Assembly: GCA_002706885.1 (NCBI GenBank)
Contig: PAKY01000076.1
Span: 1 to 37,258 of the forward strand
Origin: Phycisphaerae bacterium
Lineage (GTDB): Bacteria > Planctomycetota > Phycisphaerae > Phycisphaerales > UBA1924
Length of the DNA stretch: 37,258 nucleotides
Direction of reading: 5' to 3'
Part shown: piece after piece, positions 35,901-37,258 of the stretch
Layout of the letters: each line of letters begins with the position of its first letter
How positions within the stretch are numbered: position 1 is the first letter of the stretch
Position numbers and translations under genes: made by a program
Notes under the pieces: generated by a model
What the model was told of the DNA's origin: nothing
Database searches by the model: none
The model's input: the letters and a program-made list of their open reading frames with translations, nothing else

Positions 35901-36134
35901 TGCCCGGGCGGTGCGGCGGGGCGTCGCCTTGCTCTGCTCCCGACCCAGGAGCATCGCTGTTTCCGGATCTGACTTGCCCGGATCAATTCCGGCCTCGAAG
36001 AGATGGACACCCGCCTTGCGAACAGATGTGGGCTGACCATCTGAATCGAGGTTTACGACGGCCCAACCGATCGAGGCGACGCCGATATCCAGACCCATGG
36101 CGAATCGTGACTGACCATCAGTAGTTGCGATCAT
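32943..36134 (-). CDS. cas9: Type II-C Cas9 endonuclease
   Basis: A 1063-aa protein, the compact II-C size. The catalytic residues are all present. RuvC-I is 'MGLDIGVASIGW' (D16), followed by an Arg-rich bridge helix ('RRTARATRRQIWRRARRKRK'). RuvC-II is 'VHLELARDLK' (E515). HNH is 'FDVEHIWPLSQSLDNSYMNK' (H598) with a preceding CPYTG. RuvC-III is 'HRHHTIDAIVIACAD' (H745, D748). The C-terminal PAM-interacting region gives no clue to the PAM. I chose the ATG at 36134; another lies at 36098. The frame opens at 36209, but its extra residues (GDAARLHC) are just the translated anti-repeat. The ribosome-binding site is weak. There is no csn2 or cas4. Confidence 0.96.
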   Translation of the reverse strand: MIATTDGQSRFAMGLDIGVASIGWAVVNLDSDGQPTSVRKAGVHLFEAGIDPGKSDPETAMLLGREQSKATPRRTARATRRQIWRRARRKRKVLRSLMDAGLLAPAQVQTPEQVDRYMKALDRELAERWAGDGHRDAQNLPYRLRAAAAVRPLQRDEVGRALYHLAQRRGFLSNRRSPERSDEDKSAMKLSIGELASAVASHRPPTLGAYLASLDPDEQRLRCRWTSRQMYVEELDCIWKAQAKPLGLSDDHRAAIENAIFFQRPLKDQSHLVGQCSLIAGQKRCPIAERVAQRFRVFQQVNHLRVVLDDLTERPLNSPERDALVVKLLTEGDVSIAKARREAGLPPGSTLSIERGGEKKLVGHRTDAKLRAVFGAGRWDPLSDTDKNAIVNALRSFRDRDALRRYGVRRWGLDGEAADAFADTTLEEGHAAHCRDALEKLVARMDRDGLSYSEARKDEFPDSFAQAEPKDVLPPLDEWESDLRNPSVARALTELRKVVNTIVRRWGKPERVHLELARDLKSGRSRREQQSRRMRERERERERAAAAIASKLGIDAPKRWMIEKWLLAEECGWVCPYTGRHFGAADLLGRESQFDVEHIWPLSQSLDNSYMNKTICYHDENRNRKKGRSPVSAYTADELAPMLERVRAFKCDPLTKRKKLQRFAEPVEEDFPKRHLQETRYIGRMACDYVGLLYGGRAEDVGEAVGRQRIFTPSGGLTAWLRRGWNLDALLGADDGKNREDHRHHTIDAIVIACADQAAITRLSDAAKRMERVQKERPFDSVDHPWDGFLANIAAAIEPIIVSRRVSKKVRGGLHKDTIYSKPHRSGGAHLHHRKRTELAALTTADLAKGRIIDKRAEAAIRAKLDELGEPNPAKAFKDPANLPTVRGQGGKPVTLRRVRVAESVRPTTIGRGPSVRRVKSESNYHTVVYQLSDEGGEGQWAHAVVPLLDAVAIARPGAAGRDDNAAVVIWPTLPQGARVLFTLTNGECLEMEDPKQPGVRDVFRVLSISDGEIKVIRTHDGRASAISGKDRIRIKGRGDNLRKLGARKVRVTLLGEVVNAGG

Positions 36135-36149
36135 TGCTGGAAGTCTCAC

Positions 36150-36178
36150 TTGACAAGCTGGCGGCGATCGAAGATCAT
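36150..36178 (+). promoter_or_regulatory. tracrRNA promoter
   Basis: A perfect -35, TTGACA (36150-36155), lies 17 bases before GATCAT (36173-36178, four of six matches to the -10). This places the start at about 36184-36186, exactly at the first anti-repeat base. It is the best promoter in the window and lies within the cas9 5' leader. Confidence 0.75.
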
Positions 36179-36184
36179 TTCGAC

Positions 36185-36292
36185 AGTGTAATCGAGCGGC
36201 GTCTCCCACTCATCACGGTAAGTGGGCGAAAGCCCGCGCAGGGCAATGCAATTACGCATCCCTCGAGCGCCCACCTGTGGGCGTTTCTTTTT
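36185..36292 (+). ncRNA. tracrRNA
   Basis: The anti-repeat 36185-36206 pairs with repeat positions 15-36 over 22 bp, with one G-U wobble. After an asymmetric internal bulge (36207-36212), 36213-36219 pairs with repeat positions 1-7 as the lower stem. Then come a nexus hairpin GGGC-GAAA-GCCC (36224-36235), a second hairpin AGGG..ATGC-loop-GCAT..CCCT (36240-36263) and the terminator hairpin. Its role is to guide RNase III processing and load crRNA into Cas9. It is divergent from cas9, so the 108-nt RNA and the cas mRNA start from one short shared region. Confidence 0.9.
36268..36292 (+). terminator. intrinsic terminator of tracrRNA
   Basis: CGCCCAC-CT-GTGGGCG (36268-36283), an uninterrupted GC-rich inverted repeat, is followed by TTTCTTTTT (36284-36292), a canonical rho-independent terminator on the plus strand. 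Confidence 0.92.
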
Positions 36293-36507
36293 GCGCTTCG
36301 CTGCGGACCTGAGTGGCCAGGGCGGGTGATTTGATACGTAGTCCATAGGCATCAAAACGTGTCGTGGTAACGAATACCCGCATGTCTGGCTGCAAATATT
36401 ATCGGACTTGTTCCATGTCGCGACGGCCCGTTACACATCGAGAATGCACACCGTGCAATGGGAACATCAGACTCGACTCGACATGAACAGCTACTGATGG
36501 CTACTGA
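36293..36507. other. short intergenic region
   Basis: No gene, repeat or RNA structure recognised; it is more AT-rich than its surroundings. Confidence 0.4.
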
Positions 36508-36810
36508 TCACTGTCGACGAGCTATTTCACATCTCGTTCTCGCGGCCACAGATGGACTCAGCCCATCCGGAAGGTGTGTGTGGATCGCCGCGCCTGGCTT
36601 GCCTTCCAGAGCCTGGAGCCGCTCATCAAATTGCCGGTGGTGATAGCCATTGGACATCATCATCGAGACGAATAGCACTGTGGTCAGCATCGCCCAGAGC
36701 ATGGAGAACGCAGCCATCAACACAGAAATGAGGACGACCGGATGCTTGCGCGGGGGGCGCTTGCGCTGTTCGGAGCTCTCGGTCGATGGAGGCGTGTCTA
36801 TTTTCATCAT
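36508..36810 (-). CDS. small single-pass membrane protein
   Basis: A 100-aa protein. A charged N-terminus (Pro/Lys/Arg-rich, 'KRPPRKHP') precedes one long hydrophobic segment, 'VVLISVLMAAFSMLWAMLTT' continuing 'VLFVSMMM', then a helical, hydrophilic tail ('RQFDERLQALEGK'). That predicts an N-in single-pass topology with the tail outside the cytoplasm. Two adjacent ATGs (36810 and 36807) follow GGGGGAG at a seven-base gap. It is 17 bases downstream of another membrane-protein gene and likely shares its mRNA. No family is recognised. Confidence 0.6.
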   Translation of the reverse strand: MMKIDTPPSTESSEQRKRPPRKHPVVLISVLMAAFSMLWAMLTTVLFVSMMMSNGYHHRQFDERLQALEGKPGAAIHTHLPDGLSPSVAARTRCEIARRQ

Positions 36811-36826
36811 CGCTGCTCCCCCACGG

Positions 36827-37258
36827 TTAGGGCACTTGGCCGCCGCTGCCGGCGTTGGCAAGGACGGCCAGCAGCGCCAGTCCGAAGCCCCCAACCCCAA
36901 TCAGCAATCCTGTGCCAAGGACCGTTGTTGTGATCATGCTGACCGGATACCTGGGGAAGAGCCCGACCACTCGGCCGAGGTGGCGATCAACTCGCCACCA
37001 CGCGCTGCCTTCGCGATTCGAGGTCGCGGCTTCGGGCTCCGAGCGATTTCGGTTCGCAACTGCATCACGGATCGACGATGGCACGACGAACCCGGCGTTG
37101 GCATGAACACCTTGGCCATCTCGCTCGTCCACAGCGTCTTCGAACGCCTTCGACTCGATGACCTGATCGAAGTGATCGAACACCTGTTGGCGCAGACGGT
37201 ACTCATCGAGTACACGGTGCACGAACATCCCGATGCCGGCCAGCGCCACGAGTCGCGC
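36827..37258 (-). CDS. hypothetical membrane protein, possibly cut by the window edge
   Basis: The last 143 codons are visible; the frame stays open to the edge, so the true start may lie outside. A GTG at 37249 is the only candidate seen upstream. There is a short hydrophobic stretch at the N-terminal end of the visible part ('LAGIGMFV'), a charged middle ('LRQQVFDHFDQVIESKAFEDAVDERD') and a strong C-terminal membrane helix ('MITTTVLGTGLLIGVGGFGLALLAVLANAG'). No domain is recognised. It ends 17 bases before the next small membrane-protein gene, suggesting a two-gene unit unrelated to the CRISPR locus. Confidence 0.55.
   Translation of the reverse strand, partial: ARLVALAGIGMFVHRVLDEYRLRQQVFDHFDQVIESKAFEDAVDERDGQGVHANAGFVVPSSIRDAVANRNRSEPEAATSNREGSAWWRVDRHLGRVVGLFPRYPVSMITTTVLGTGLLIGVGGFGLALLAVLANAGSGGQVP

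Noticed and set aside
36135-36209. N-terminal extension of Cas9 upstream of the ATG at 36134
   Set aside because: Its residues are the translation of the tracrRNA anti-repeat (GDAARLHC appears in the translated repeats too), so it is not part of the protein.

Overview
This is a GC-rich bacterial accessory region. I think the host is most likely a planctomycete. The only lineage hint is the integrase, which has a 'GFG-[AN]-SD' motif where tyrosine recombinases normally carry catalytic Arg I, a variant I associate from memory with planctomycetes. No ribosomal or other marker gene is present, so this is a moderate-confidence guess.

Left block (1-5.9 kb): an integrative-plasmid-like backbone. 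A minus-strand operon encodes a small helix-turn-helix protein, an ArdC-type antirestriction protein, an unknown 126-aa protein and an orphan DNA methyltransferase. A ParA ATPase and a small partner follow, separated from that operon by a non-coding stretch rich in inverted repeats. A 358-aa protein with two winged-helix-like segments, perhaps a replication initiator, is divergent from parA across a palindrome.

Defence block 1 (5.9-18.9 kb): one compact minus-strand operon, in transcription order a small HTH protein, an SNF2-type helicase, a DUF4391-like protein, two Type III Mod methyltransferases, a Type III Res helicase-nuclease, and a GHKL (MORC/Hsp90-like) ATPase with a C-terminal PD-(D/E)XK nuclease motif. 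Several genes overlap by stop/start. I do not recognise the whole set as a named system, so it is the best candidate for something undescribed.

Mobility block (19.1-22.5 kb): a DUF932-family protein, an unknown protein and the tyrosine recombinase. Beyond the recombinase lie arm-site-like direct repeats and the 5' half of a tRNA-Gly(CCC) gene, which looks like an attachment core.

Defence block 2 (23.4-29.3 kb): a single 1981-aa protein combining a transglutaminase-like Cys/His segment, DUF4011, an SF1 helicase, a Vsr-like nuclease and DUF3320, resembling the single-gene Hhe defence system.

Defence block 3 (29.8-36.3 kb): a complete Type II-C CRISPR-Cas locus with 29 repeats, cas2, cas1, cas9 and a divergent tracrRNA whose promoter, anti-repeat, hairpins and terminator can all be read. 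Each repeat carries a promoter-like sequence. The array abuts a truncated WD40 gene. The window ends with two small membrane-protein genes, the upstream one running to the edge.

Together this is a layered defence island: modification-dependent restriction, a stand-alone helicase-nuclease and CRISPR immunity, sitting beside plasmid maintenance and antirestriction functions.
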